DNA from: Phycisphaeraceae bacterium
GTDB taxonomy: Bacteria; Planctomycetota; Phycisphaerae; Phycisphaerales; Phycisphaeraceae
NCBI GenBank assembly: GCA_020851395.1
Contig: JADZCW010000202.1
Location: forward strand, 1 to 8,635
Direction: 5' to 3'
Length of the DNA: 8,635 bases
Below are positions 1 to 6,713 of this stretch, in pieces. The notes beneath the pieces are model-generated. The model was given only the letters and a program-made list of their open reading frames with translations, was not told where the DNA came from and ran no database searches. The translations under genes and the position numbers were made by a program. Each line of letters opens with the position of its first letter. Position 1 is the stretch's first letter.

Positions 1-2
1 CC

Positions 3-764
3 AAGGCGTGGAAGGACTCGGCGTTCCGGATCGTGTTCGAGGACGAGCACCTGTTGGTGGTGGACAAGGCGGCGTGGGCGATGTCGGTGCCGACGTCGCC
101 GGAGCAGGGCACGGGCAAGTCGGTGGCCGAGCGGGTGGAGCGTTACCTCAAGCACGGGCGCAAGCCGGTGTCGATCCCGGTGGTGCACCGGCTGGACCAG
201 GGGACGTCGGGGCTGCTGGTGTTCGCCAAGACGCCGGCGGTGGCGGGGATGCTCAAGGAGCAGTTTGCCGCGCGGAAACCGCTGCGTCAGTACGTGGCGC
301 TGGTGGCGGGGCGGGTGGAGAAGGACGCGGGGGTCTGCAAGAGCCACCTGGCGACGGCGATGAACCTCGATCGGTATTCGACGCCGAACACCAAGGTGGG
401 CAAGCTGGCGATCACGCACTACGTGGTGGCCTCGCGCCATGACGGGTACACCTGCGTGCACTGCCAGCTCGAGACGGGCCGGCGGCATCAGATCCGGGTG
501 CACATGGCGGAACTGCATCACCCGGTGCTGGGGGACATGCGGTACGAGCCGGCGTTGGCCCGGCACCCGAAGTGGAACGTCCGGAGGCTGGCGCTGCACG
601 CGGCGACGCTGGGGTTCATGCACCCGATGACGGGCAAGCAGATGGAATTCACCAGTCCCCTGCCGACGCCGATGGCGGCGATGCTGGACACGGACGGGAC
701 GAAAGGGAAAATGACGGGATCATCGGCCCCTGGCCGTCGTTCACCGAGGAGGCGTCCATCATGA
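3..764 (+). CDS. RluA-family RNA pseudouridine synthase, 5' end missing
   Basis: Isomerises specific uridines in RNA (usually 23S rRNA, sometimes tRNA) to pseudouridine in the cytoplasm. The family signature HRLDQGTSG is at about 189-215, with the catalytic Asp codon at 195-197. The second hallmark, ETGRRHQIRVH, follows at about 471-503, and the typical C-terminal pattern (LHAATLGFMHP, then a TSPLP segment) shows the fold is complete at that end. The frame is open from the window edge. The residues before the GTG at 33 (AFRIVFEDEHLLVVDK) already match the first strand of the family, so the true start lies upstream of the window, and any N-terminal S4 domain would be there too. The last 20 or so residues are Arg/Pro/Ser-rich (GRRSPRRRPS) and unlike the family; they run through the ribosome-binding site of the next gene. 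The stop overlaps that gene's start codon (ATGA). The subfamily (RluA, RluC or RluD) cannot be assigned from this fragment. Confidence 0.93.
   Translation, partial: KAWKDSAFRIVFEDEHLLVVDKAAWAMSVPTSPEQGTGKSVAERVERYLKHGRKPVSIPVVHRLDQGTSGLLVFAKTPAVAGMLKEQFAARKPLRQYVALVAGRVEKDAGVCKSHLATAMNLDRYSTPNTKVGKLAITHYVVASRHDGYTCVHCQLETGRRHQIRVHMAELHHPVLGDMRYEPALARHPKWNVRRLALHAATLGFMHPMTGKQMEFTSPLPTPMAAMLDTDGTKGKMTGSSAPGRRSPRRRPS
746..752 (+). promoter_or_regulatory. Ribosome binding site of the deacetylase gene
   Basis: GAGGAGG lies 8 nt before the ATG at 761. It is a near-perfect Shine-Dalgarno sequence and fixes the start at 761 rather than at the in-frame upstream ATG at 572, which lies deep inside the pseudouridine synthase gene. 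It sits within the last codons of that upstream gene. Confidence 0.8.
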
Positions 765-1495
765 CCACGTTTGTCTGGCCCCATGGGCACGCCGCGGCCC
801 TGAGCCTTTCCTTTGACGACGCGCGACCGAGCCAGCTGGACTTCGGGGCGCCGGTGTTCGACCGTCACGGGTATAAGGCCACGTTCTACGTCAGCCTCTC
901 GCCGCTGCGGCTGCGGGCGGAGGAGTGGAGGAAGGCGGCGGCGAACGGGCACGAGATCGGCAACCACACGGTCTACCACCCCTGCACGGGGAATTTCGCG
1001 TGGTCGCGCGAGCACGCGCTCGAGAGCTACACGCTCGAGCAGATGGCGGCGGAGCTGGACGCGGCGAACCAGCAGATCAAGGAGATCGTGGGGGTCGAGG
1101 CGATGACGTTCGCGTACCCCTGCGGGCAGACGTTTGTCGGGCGGGGGACGGAGACGCGGAGCTACATCCCGCTGGTGGCCGAGAAGTTCCTGGCCGGGCG
1201 CGGGTACCTGGCCGAGTGCCACAACGACCCGTGGATGTGCGACCCGGCGAACCTCATGACGATCGGGCTGGACAACAAGGATTTTGAGGAAGTCCAGGGG
1301 GAGTTGGACCGGGCCCTGGCGCAGGGGCAGTGGCTGCACATGGCGGGGCACGACGTGAACATGGGCAAGGGGCAGGTGACGCGGGTCGAGACGCTGGACC
1401 GGATCCTGAATTACGCTCGTGAGAAGAATTTCTGGATCACCACCGTGGCTGAGGGGGCTAGGTACCTGCGCGACAAGCGCAAGGGGCTGGATTAG
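761..1495 (+). CDS. Polysaccharide deacetylase (NodB/CE4 fold)
   Basis: A 244-residue protein of the NodB-homology family, metal-dependent enzymes that remove acetyl or related amide groups from sugars such as N-acetylglucosamine polymers, with relatives acting on small cyclic amides. Visible motifs are SFDDA (residues 17-21, with D19 as candidate base and D20 as metal ligand), GNHTVYHP (67-74, giving the H-x3-H metal pair H69/H73), FAYPCG (117-122, corresponding to the R-x-P-Y/F motif 3, here lacking its Arg) and AGH (195-197, candidate catalytic His). There is no signal peptide or membrane segment, so it looks cytoplasmic, which is less usual for cell-wall deacetylases. The start is set by a strong ribosome-binding site and overlaps the preceding stop codon, suggesting translational coupling. 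The fold call is firm, but the substrate is unknown. PgdA-like and PuuE/allantoinase-like activities are both open. Confidence 0.88.
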   Translation: MTTFVWPHGHAAALSLSFDDARPSQLDFGAPVFDRHGYKATFYVSLSPLRLRAEEWRKAAANGHEIGNHTVYHPCTGNFAWSREHALESYTLEQMAAELDAANQQIKEIVGVEAMTFAYPCGQTFVGRGTETRSYIPLVAEKFLAGRGYLAECHNDPWMCDPANLMTIGLDNKDFEEVQGELDRALAQGQWLHMAGHDVNMGKGQVTRVETLDRILNYAREKNFWITTVAEGARYLRDKRKGLD

Positions 1496-1511
1496 ACATC
1501 CCGGGCCGGCC

Positions 1512-1527
1512 TATGATGGGCTGGCAT
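1512..1527 (+). promoter_or_regulatory. Candidate promoter core, first copy of 16-bp repeat TATGATGGGCTGGCAT
   Basis: The 16-mer begins with TATGAT, one mismatch from the bacterial -10 consensus. It lies 15 bp before the ribosome-binding site and start codon of the dehydrogenase-like gene. An identical 16-mer is found at 3250-3265 before the next gene. No good -35 hexamer is found at 16-18 bp upstream; TAGACA at 1493-1498 is only 13 bp away. The promoter reading is inferred from the hexamer, the position and the exact duplication. Confidence 0.5.
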
Positions 1528-1530
1528 TTC

Positions 1531-1537
1531 GGGAGGG
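1531..1537 (+). promoter_or_regulatory. Ribosome binding site that decides the dehydrogenase start
   Basis: GGGAGGG stands 5 nt before the ATG at 1543. The in-frame ATGs at 1513 and 1516 have no such site and lie inside the candidate promoter. Starting at 1543 also places a clean signal peptide at the N-terminus. Confidence 0.75.
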
Positions 1538-1542
1538 ATGTC

Positions 1543-3243
1543 ATGAGAGCATGCGCTACGGCGTCGGTTCTGACCCTTGGTCTGGTCGTTTCGACCATCA
1601 ACTCCGTTCACGGCCAGACGACGAACAATCCGCTTGCTGATCCGGTGGCGCCCTCGGGGCTGCGGGTGGAGCTGCGCAATTACCTGGCGGCGCCACCGAG
1701 CAGCGCGGGTCGGCCGATCGCGCGGCTGAATTATCTGTCACCGGCGCCGGACGGGTCGGCGAGATTGTTCGTCAACGACATGCGGGGCAAGCTGTGGGCG
1801 ATCGACGTGTCGAACCCGCAGTCGCCGCAGATCATCCCGCAGCCGGTGCTGGACCTGGCGACGGCGCCGGGGGCTTCGCTGCTGACAAGTTCGGGGGAGA
1901 CGGGGTTCTCCAGCTTCGCGTTCCACCCGGACTTTGCCGCGCCGGGGGCGGCGGGTTTCGGGAAGCTGTACGTCACTTACGACTCGTCGGACACGTCGCG
2001 GCCGGTGGATTATCCCTCGCCGGGGGGGACGAGCCATCACAGCGTGATCGAGGAGTGGACGATCGACCCGGGCGATCCGAACCATGCGGACCCGGGCACG
2101 CGGCGACAGGTGCTGCGGATCGGGCAGCCGTACAGCAACCACAACGTGGGGCTGATAGCGTTCAACCCCAACTCGCTGCCGGGGGACGCGGACCACGGGA
2201 AGATGTACATCGCGGTGGCGGACGGGGGCAGCGGCGGGGACCCGTACAACGTCGCTCAGAACCTGCACAGCCCGCTGGGCAAGATCCTGCGGATTGATCC
2301 CCTGGCGTCGGGGAGTTCAAACTACACGGTGCCGGCGGACAATCCTTTTGTGGGGCAGGACGCGCTGGGGGAGATCTGGGCGTACGGGCTGCGCAACCCG
2401 CATCGGTTCAGTTGGGACCCTGTGGCGCTGGGCGGGAGCGGCGCGATGTTCATCAGCGATATCGGGCAGTCGTGCCTGGAGGAGATCAACCTCGGCGCGG
2501 CGGGGGCGGATTACGGGTGGCGGATCCGGGAAGGGACGTTCGCGACGGTGCCGGGGAACACGACGGTGGTCAGCACAATCCCGCCGGTGGACACGATCCC
2601 GCTGACGTACCCGGTGGCGCAGTACGACCACAGCGAAGGCAACGCGATCGTCGGGGGGTTCGTGTACCGGGGGTCGGCCATCCCTAACCTCGTGGGGAAG
2701 TACGTTTTCGGCGACTTGGTGCGGGGGCGGCTGTTCTACTTCGGGCTCGACGAGATGCTGCCGGACGGTCAGACGCCGATCCATGAGCTGACGCTGATCC
2801 ACAACGGCCAGCCGCGGACGCTGCTGCAGGTGCTGGGCAATGACTCCCGGGCGGACTTGCGGTTCGGGATCGGCGCGGACGGTGAGATCTACGTGCTGAC
2901 CAAGCGGGACGGGATGATCCGGACGCTGGGGTTCATTCCCAACCCGGGGGACTTCAACGGGGATGGTCTGGTCAATGTGCAGGACATCAACCCGTTCTTG
3001 GAGGCGCTGGCGGACCCGGCGGGGTTCGCGGCGGCGCATCCGGGCCTGCCGCTGAAGTACCTGGACATGACGGGGGATCAGGTCGTCACGGTGCAGGACA
3101 TCAACCCGTTCGTGGAGCTGCTGGCGGGCGTGTCGGGCGGGGTGCCGACAATCATCCCTGAGCCGGCGGGATTCGGTGTTTTCCTTATGGGAGTCGGTGT
3201 GCTGATGGGTCGGCGGAGATGGGGGCGCGGCATGGCCGCGTGA
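1543..3243 (+). CDS. Secreted PQQ-dependent sugar dehydrogenase-like beta-propeller with dockerin-like repeats and PEP-CTERM signal
   Basis: A 566-residue exported protein. Residues 1-24 form a signal peptide with likely cleavage after SVHG. Residues about 35-463 match the glucose/sorbosone dehydrogenase (GSDH) propeller family, soluble quinoprotein oxidoreductases that oxidise aldoses with PQQ. The landmarks are FHPDF (127-131, with the candidate catalytic His at 128), GGSGGDPYNVAQNL (228-241), LGKILRIDP (245-253), YGLRNPHRFSWDP (281-293) and DIGQSCLEEI followed by DYGW. Residues 469-530 hold two calcium-loop units, D-F-N-G-D-G-L-V-N-V-Q-D and D-M-T-G-D-Q-V-V-T-V-Q-D, each followed by INPF, as in dockerin type I repeats. 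The C-terminus has PEP (539-541), a hydrophobic stretch and the Arg cluster GRRRWGR, which is a PEP-CTERM signal for exosortase-dependent processing. The protein is therefore probably processed at or retained on the cell envelope. The true cofactor and sugar are unproven, and many GSDH homologues are uncharacterised. Confidence 0.9.
   Translation: MRACATASVLTLGLVVSTINSVHGQTTNNPLADPVAPSGLRVELRNYLAAPPSSAGRPIARLNYLSPAPDGSARLFVNDMRGKLWAIDVSNPQSPQIIPQPVLDLATAPGASLLTSSGETGFSSFAFHPDFAAPGAAGFGKLYVTYDSSDTSRPVDYPSPGGTSHHSVIEEWTIDPGDPNHADPGTRRQVLRIGQPYSNHNVGLIAFNPNSLPGDADHGKMYIAVADGGSGGDPYNVAQNLHSPLGKILRIDPLASGSSNYTVPADNPFVGQDALGEIWAYGLRNPHRFSWDPVALGGSGAMFISDIGQSCLEEINLGAAGADYGWRIREGTFATVPGNTTVVSTIPPVDTIPLTYPVAQYDHSEGNAIVGGFVYRGSAIPNLVGKYVFGDLVRGRLFYFGLDEMLPDGQTPIHELTLIHNGQPRTLLQVLGNDSRADLRFGIGADGEIYVLTKRDGMIRTLGFIPNPGDFNGDGLVNVQDINPFLEALADPAGFAAAHPGLPLKYLDMTGDQVVTVQDINPFVELLAGVSGGVPTIIPEPAGFGVFLMGVGVLMGRRRWGRGMAA
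2977..2997 (+). repeat. Intragenic direct repeat, unit 1 (dockerin-like calcium loop)
   Basis: A 21-bp stretch encoding VQDINPF is repeated exactly at 3091-3111. The copies sit at the same place in the two dockerin-like units, 114 bp apart. The neighbouring bases differ, so the exact match reflects either recent internal duplication or strong codon constraint. Confidence 0.85.
3091..3111 (+). repeat. Intragenic direct repeat, unit 2 (dockerin-like calcium loop)
   Basis: This is the second exact 21-bp copy encoding VQDINPF. It lies in the second calcium-loop unit, where the loop reads D-M-T-G-D and has lost the usual Asn at loop position 3 (here Thr) and the Gly at position 6 (here Gln). Confidence 0.85.
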
Positions 3244-3249
3244 CGACGA

Positions 3250-3265
3250 TATGATGGGCTGGCAT
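3250..3265 (+). promoter_or_regulatory. Candidate promoter core, second copy of 16-bp repeat TATGATGGGCTGGCAT
   Basis: This copy is identical to 1512-1527 and begins 6 bp after the dehydrogenase stop codon. If TATGAT at 3250-3255 is a -10 element, transcription would start around 3261-3264, at or next to the ATG at 3264. The aminotransferase mRNA would then be leaderless or nearly so, which agrees with the absence of a Shine-Dalgarno sequence there. No clear -35 hexamer is visible. Confidence 0.5.
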
Positions 3266-4424
3266 GTACAGAGCAGGCCAGACAGAAATCGACGCGGTCG
3301 GGCAGGTCATCCGGTCGCACGCGTTCTTCCGCTACCGCGAGAAGTCCGAGTGCGAGCGGTTTGAGAAGCGATGGGCGAAGCACCTGGGCGCGGGGCATGC
3401 GTGCATCACGTCGAGCGGGAGCACGGCGTTGACGGCGGCGCTGGCGGGGTTAGGCGTGGGGCCAGGTCAGGAAGTGATCGTGCCGGCGTACACGTACATG
3501 GCCACGGCGATCGCGGTGCTGGCGGTGGGGGCGATCCCGGTGATCGTGGACGTGGATGAGAGCCTGACGATGAGCCCCCTGGCATTGGCGGAGGCGATCG
3601 GGCCGCGGACGAAGGCGGTCATTCCCGTGCACATGGTGGGGCTGCCGTGCGACATGGGGAAGATCATGCGGATCGCCCGCAAGCGGAAGTTGTGGGTGAT
3701 TGAAGACGCGTGCCAGGCGGTGGGCGGCGGGTATGAGGGGAAGATGCTCGGGGCGATCGGGGACGCGGGGACGTTCAGCTTCAACGCCTTTAAGAACATC
3801 ACGTGCGGCGAGGGCGGGGCGGTGGTGAGTTCGGACGAGCAGGTGGCGCAGCGGGCGCGGTGCATGACGGACTGCTGCGGGTTCTATTGGCGGGGGCGCT
3901 CGGCGGACACCAAGGCCTTCGTGGCGGCTGGGGCGCGGGCGTCGGAGATCCAGGGGGCGATGCTCAACGTGCAGCTCGATCGGCTGCCGGGGATGCTGCG
4001 GGCGATGAGGGGGCAGAAGAAGACGCTGCTGCGGAAGACCGCCAAGAGCGGGCTGGCGCCCTCGCCTTGCCACAGCCTGGACTACGAGTGCGGGACGCAG
4101 GTGGGGTATCTGCTGGGGAGCCAGGGGGCGGCGGTGAAGTTCGGGGCGATGGCTGGGGGATTCATCCCGGGCAAGACGGGCAGGCATGTGTACACGGAGT
4201 GGGACCCCATTCTGGAGAAGCACGGGGCACATCATCCGGCGATGGACCCGTTCAAGATGCCGGCCAACCGGCGCTGCCGGATGAAGTATTCCAAGGACAT
4301 GTGCCCGCGGTCGCTGGACGTGCTGAACCGGACGGTGCTGGTGCCGACGCACCCGGATCGGACGCCGGAAGCGGTGGATGGGCTGATCGTGAAGATCAAA
4401 GAGGCGGCCAAGGCGGTGTTATGA
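3264..4424 (+). CDS. DegT/DnrJ/EryC1/StrS-family PLP aminotransferase
   Basis: A 386-residue cytoplasmic enzyme of the sugar aminotransferase family. Members transfer an amino group, usually from glutamate or glutamine, to a keto sugar (often nucleotide-linked) for cell-surface glycans or antibiotics. The phosphate-binding ITSSGSTAL is at 48-56. The pyridine-nitrogen Asp is in VIEDACQAVGG (D148). The Schiff-base Lys is in FSFNAFKNITCGEGG (K177), with Asn-Ala-Phe in the positions often read as His-Pro-x. The length is normal. The ATG at 3264 is the first plausible start and has no ribosome-binding site, but sits directly on the candidate promoter. The 3' end overlaps the sulfatase gene tail-to-tail by 6 bp. 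No sugar dehydratase, epimerase or glycosyltransferase is adjacent, so the substrate cannot be deduced. Confidence 0.93.
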   Translation: MYRAGQTEIDAVGQVIRSHAFFRYREKSECERFEKRWAKHLGAGHACITSSGSTALTAALAGLGVGPGQEVIVPAYTYMATAIAVLAVGAIPVIVDVDESLTMSPLALAEAIGPRTKAVIPVHMVGLPCDMGKIMRIARKRKLWVIEDACQAVGGGYEGKMLGAIGDAGTFSFNAFKNITCGEGGAVVSSDEQVAQRARCMTDCCGFYWRGRSADTKAFVAAGARASEIQGAMLNVQLDRLPGMLRAMRGQKKTLLRKTAKSGLAPSPCHSLDYECGTQVGYLLGSQGAAVKFGAMAGGFIPGKTGRHVYTEWDPILEKHGAHHPAMDPFKMPANRRCRMKYSKDMCPRSLDVLNRTVLVPTHPDRTPEAVDGLIVKIKEAAKAVL

Positions 4425-5819
4425 GGGGTAGCCGCGGGCGAGGTCGGCGCGGCTGCGATGTTCGATGTTGTCGGGGGCGTCGCCGAGCTCCTTGATCAGG
4501 GCGGCGTGCATGGCGGCGATGCGGCTCGCCTGGGCGGGGTCGGCGGCGAGGTTGCGGAGTTCGCGGGGGTCGCTCAACAGGTCGTAGATCTCACGCTCGG
4601 GGCCGTGGTGATCATCCATGCGGTTGTGGTAGACGTATTTCCACGGGCCCTGGCGGAGCATGGTGTAGCCCGAGGCGATGTTGTGGCCGTAGTACTCGCT
4701 GACGGCCATGTCCTTCCAGGGGGCGGCGGGGTTGTCTAGGAGGGGGAGCAGCGAGTCGCCGTTCCAGTCTTCGCCGGGAGTGGCTCCGACGAGGGCGGTG
4801 ATGGTCTGGACCAGATCGACGAGGGAGCAGACACCGGGGCGGCGCTGGGCGGTGGGCCAACGCTGGGGCCAGTGGATGATCAGGGGGATGCGGACGGCGT
4901 GGTCGAACATGCAGTTCTTCCACCATAGGCCGTGGTCGCCCTTGTTCTCGCCGTGGTCGGAGGTGTAGATGATGACGGTGTTCTCGGCGACGGCCGAGGC
5001 GCGCAGGGCGGCGAGGAGTTGGCCGATCTGGCCGTCGAGCCAATCCACGAGGGCCCAGTAGAGGTCGCGGCCGGTCTGGACGATGGGGCCGACGGCTTGC
5101 TCGAGGCCGAAGCCGGCGCGGAGGTGCTTGTAGTTGGTGGGGAGTGATTCGAGCAGGCCGGGCGGGATCAGCGGGGGCGGGGTCTTGCCGAGGTAGCGGT
5201 CGGCGTGGGATTGCGGGGCGATCAGGGGGAAATGCGGGGCGAGGTAGCCGGCGAAGAGGAAGAAGGGGCGGTCGTCGCGGGAGCGATTCGATAGGAAACG
5301 GCAGGCGTTTTGGGTGACCAGGCGGTCGTGGTCCATGACGCCGGAACGCTCGCCGACGTGGAACTCGGCGCTGCGGCCGCGCCAGTTGGCGAGGTCTGGG
5401 GTGAAGTCCTCGGGGGCACGGCGGGCGGTGCGGCCGTTCATGCGGTACTGGTTGGTCGAGGCGGGGTAGAGCTCGTCGAAGCCGTAGCGGTGGCGGGGGT
5501 CGTAGTGCTGCTTGCCGCAGAGGATGGGGTCACAGCCGGCCGCACGGAGGGCGCGGGGGAGCGAGGGGTAGTCGTCGCTGGGCAGACGGCAGTTGTTGGT
5601 CCAGGCGGCGCAGCGGCTGACGTACTTGCCGGCGGTGAAGCTCAGACGCGAGGGGACGCAGAGCGGCGAGTTGCAGCAGGCGGCGTCGAAGGTGATTCCC
5701 CCGGAAGCTAAGAAATCGAGGTTAGGGGTTTGGACAAGAGGATCGCCGTAGCAGCCGGTGACGGCGGGGTCGTGCTCGTCGGACATGATGCAGAGGATGT
5801 TGGGGCGATCCGAGGGCAT
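4419..5819 (-). CDS. Type I sulfatase (formylglycine-dependent), no signal peptide
   Basis: A 466-residue enzyme of the alkaline-phosphatase-like sulfatase family, which hydrolyses sulfate esters. The signature CVPSR at 54-58 gives C54 as the residue converted to formylglycine by a maturation enzyme not seen here. Other expected active-site elements are IMSDEHD (11-17, metal-binding acidic residues), CGKQH (101-105, K103 and H105), APHFPL (194-199, H196), YTSDHG (285-290, D288 and H289) and K301 after the GLWW stretch. The N-terminus (MPSDRPNILCIM) goes straight into the first beta strand with no export signal, so the substrate is probably a small sulfated molecule met in the cytoplasm. It starts 31 bp downstream of trpC on the same strand and is likely co-transcribed. 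Its ribosome-binding site is poor (GGAAG about 10 nt upstream). The substrate is unknown. Confidence 0.94.
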   Translation of the reverse strand: MPSDRPNILCIMSDEHDPAVTGCYGDPLVQTPNLDFLASGGITFDAACCNSPLCVPSRLSFTAGKYVSRCAAWTNNCRLPSDDYPSLPRALRAAGCDPILCGKQHYDPRHRYGFDELYPASTNQYRMNGRTARRAPEDFTPDLANWRGRSAEFHVGERSGVMDHDRLVTQNACRFLSNRSRDDRPFFLFAGYLAPHFPLIAPQSHADRYLGKTPPPLIPPGLLESLPTNYKHLRAGFGLEQAVGPIVQTGRDLYWALVDWLDGQIGQLLAALRASAVAENTVIIYTSDHGENKGDHGLWWKNCMFDHAVRIPLIIHWPQRWPTAQRRPGVCSLVDLVQTITALVGATPGEDWNGDSLLPLLDNPAAPWKDMAVSEYYGHNIASGYTMLRQGPWKYVYHNRMDDHHGPEREIYDLLSDPRELRNLAADPAQASRIAAMHAALIKELGDAPDNIEHRSRADLARGYPS

Positions 5820-5850
5820 GTGGGGGCGTCTTCCGCGGGGCTTCCGGGGG

Positions 5851-6666
5851 TCAGACGGGGTCGGCCATGAGGTCGCGGAGGGCCTGGCCGACGTCGGGCT
5901 GACGCATCAGGTGCTCGCCGACGAGGATGCGATGGACGCCGACGGCGCGGAGGCGTTTGACGTCGGCGGGAGATTTGATGCCGGACTCGCTGACGACGAT
6001 CGAGGGGTCGTCGATCATCTCTAGCATGCGGAGGGTGTGGGTGAGGTCGGTCTTCATCGTGCGCAGGTCGCGGTTGTTGATGCCCAGGAGGGCGTAGCTG
6101 GGGTGGGGGAAGCCGAGGTGGGGACGGACGCGCAGGAGGCTGTCGACGTCGTGGACCTCCAGGAGGACGGTCATCTTGAGCTCGGTGGCGAGGATCAGGA
6201 GGTCGAGGAGCTGGGCCTCGCCGTCGAGGCATTCGGCGATGAGCAGGACGGCGTCGGCGCCGGCGGCGCGGGCCTGGTGGAGCTGGTAGCAGTCGACGAT
6301 GAAGTCCTTGCGCAGGACGGGGAGCGGGACGGCTTGTTTGATCTGGGCGATGTAGTCGAGGGAGCCCTGGAAGTACTTGGCGTCGGTGAGGCAGCTGATG
6401 GCGGCGGCGCCGTTCTGGTGATAGGCGGTGGCGATGGCGACGGGGTCGAAGTCGGGGCGGATGACGCCGGCCGAGGGGCTGGCCTTCTTGACCTCGGCGA
6501 TGACGCGGAGCTGGTCGGTCGGGCGGGTGACGGCGGCGAAGAAGTTGCGGGGGGTGGGCGCGTCCTTGGCGCGTTGGACCATTTCGTCGAAGGGGACGGC
6601 GGCCTGAGCCTGGGCGACCTCGATGCGTTTGTCGGCGACGATGCGTGCCAGGACGTTGTCGGTCAT
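5851..6666 (-). CDS. trpC: Indole-3-glycerol phosphate synthase
   Basis: Catalyses ring closure of the carboxyphenylamino-deoxyribulose phosphate intermediate to indole-3-glycerol phosphate in tryptophan synthesis; cytoplasmic TIM barrel of 271 residues, a normal length for a monofunctional enzyme. Active-site elements in order are IAEVKKASPS (E58, K60), VLRKDFIVD (K120, candidate general acid), LLEVHD (E170), GINNRDL (N197) and SESGI (E227, S228). These correspond in order and spacing to the Glu/Lys/Lys/Glu/Asn/Glu/Ser set known for the family. It is not fused to phosphoribosylanthranilate isomerase, and no other trp gene is in the window, so the pathway genes are at least partly dispersed. 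The ATG is preceded by AAAAGG with 6-nt spacing. The sulfatase gene follows in the same direction. The metallophosphoesterase gene diverges across a 185-bp gap. Confidence 0.97.
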   Translation of the reverse strand: MTDNVLARIVADKRIEVAQAQAAVPFDEMVQRAKDAPTPRNFFAAVTRPTDQLRVIAEVKKASPSAGVIRPDFDPVAIATAYHQNGAAAISCLTDAKYFQGSLDYIAQIKQAVPLPVLRKDFIVDCYQLHQARAAGADAVLLIAECLDGEAQLLDLLILATELKMTVLLEVHDVDSLLRVRPHLGFPHPSYALLGINNRDLRTMKTDLTHTLRMLEMIDDPSIVVSESGIKSPADVKRLRAVGVHRILVGEHLMRQPDVGQALRDLMADPV

Positions 6667-6672
6667 CGCTTA

Positions 6673-6678
6673 CCTTTT
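6673..6678 (-). promoter_or_regulatory. Ribosome binding site of trpC
   Basis: Read on the minus strand this is AAAAGG, ending 6 nt before the trpC ATG. It is a moderate Shine-Dalgarno match and supports the start at 6666. Confidence 0.55.
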
Positions 6679-6685
6679 GTGCACG

Positions 6686-6713
6686 AGCCTAATTTGTCGG
6701 CGGTCCTCGTCAC
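6686..6713 (-). promoter_or_regulatory. Weak candidate promoter for trpC
   Basis: On the minus strand, GTGACG (6713-6708) and TAGGCT (6691-6686) are separated by 16 bp and could serve as -35 and -10 elements. Both deviate from consensus, and the implied start would leave only a short leader before the trpC ribosome-binding site. This is inferred from spacing alone. Confidence 0.25.

Noticed and set aside
518..1351. Long minus-strand open frame opposite the deacetylase gene
   Set aside because: It is Arg/Pro/Val/Leu-rich with no family motif and mirrors a well-supported plus-strand gene. Such frames are expected from high third-position GC.
1504..1511. GGCCGGCC palindrome after the deacetylase stop
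   Set aside because: It is only 8 bp, without a loop or T-run, and expected often in DNA of this GC content.
1513..1542. Upstream ATG start for the dehydrogenase-like protein (adds 10 residues)
   Set aside because: The ATG at 1543 has an optimal ribosome-binding site and a clean signal peptide. The 1513 ATG has neither and lies within the repeated promoter-like 16-mer.
2317..3039. Minus-strand open frame opposite the dehydrogenase-like gene
   Set aside because: Composition is dominated by Arg, Pro, Val and His, no motif is recognisable, and the opposite strand is clearly coding.
3450..4352. Minus-strand open frame opposite the aminotransferase gene
   Set aside because: It is an Arg/His/Pro-rich shadow of a gene with clear PLP-binding motifs.
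761..5819. A dedicated polysaccharide gene cluster (deacetylase, sugar dehydrogenase, sugar aminotransferase, sulfatase)
   Set aside because: The idea is tempting, but the genes are on both strands with separate signals. There are no glycosyltransferases, transporters or nucleotide-sugar enzymes, and trpC is part of the same unit as the sulfatase.
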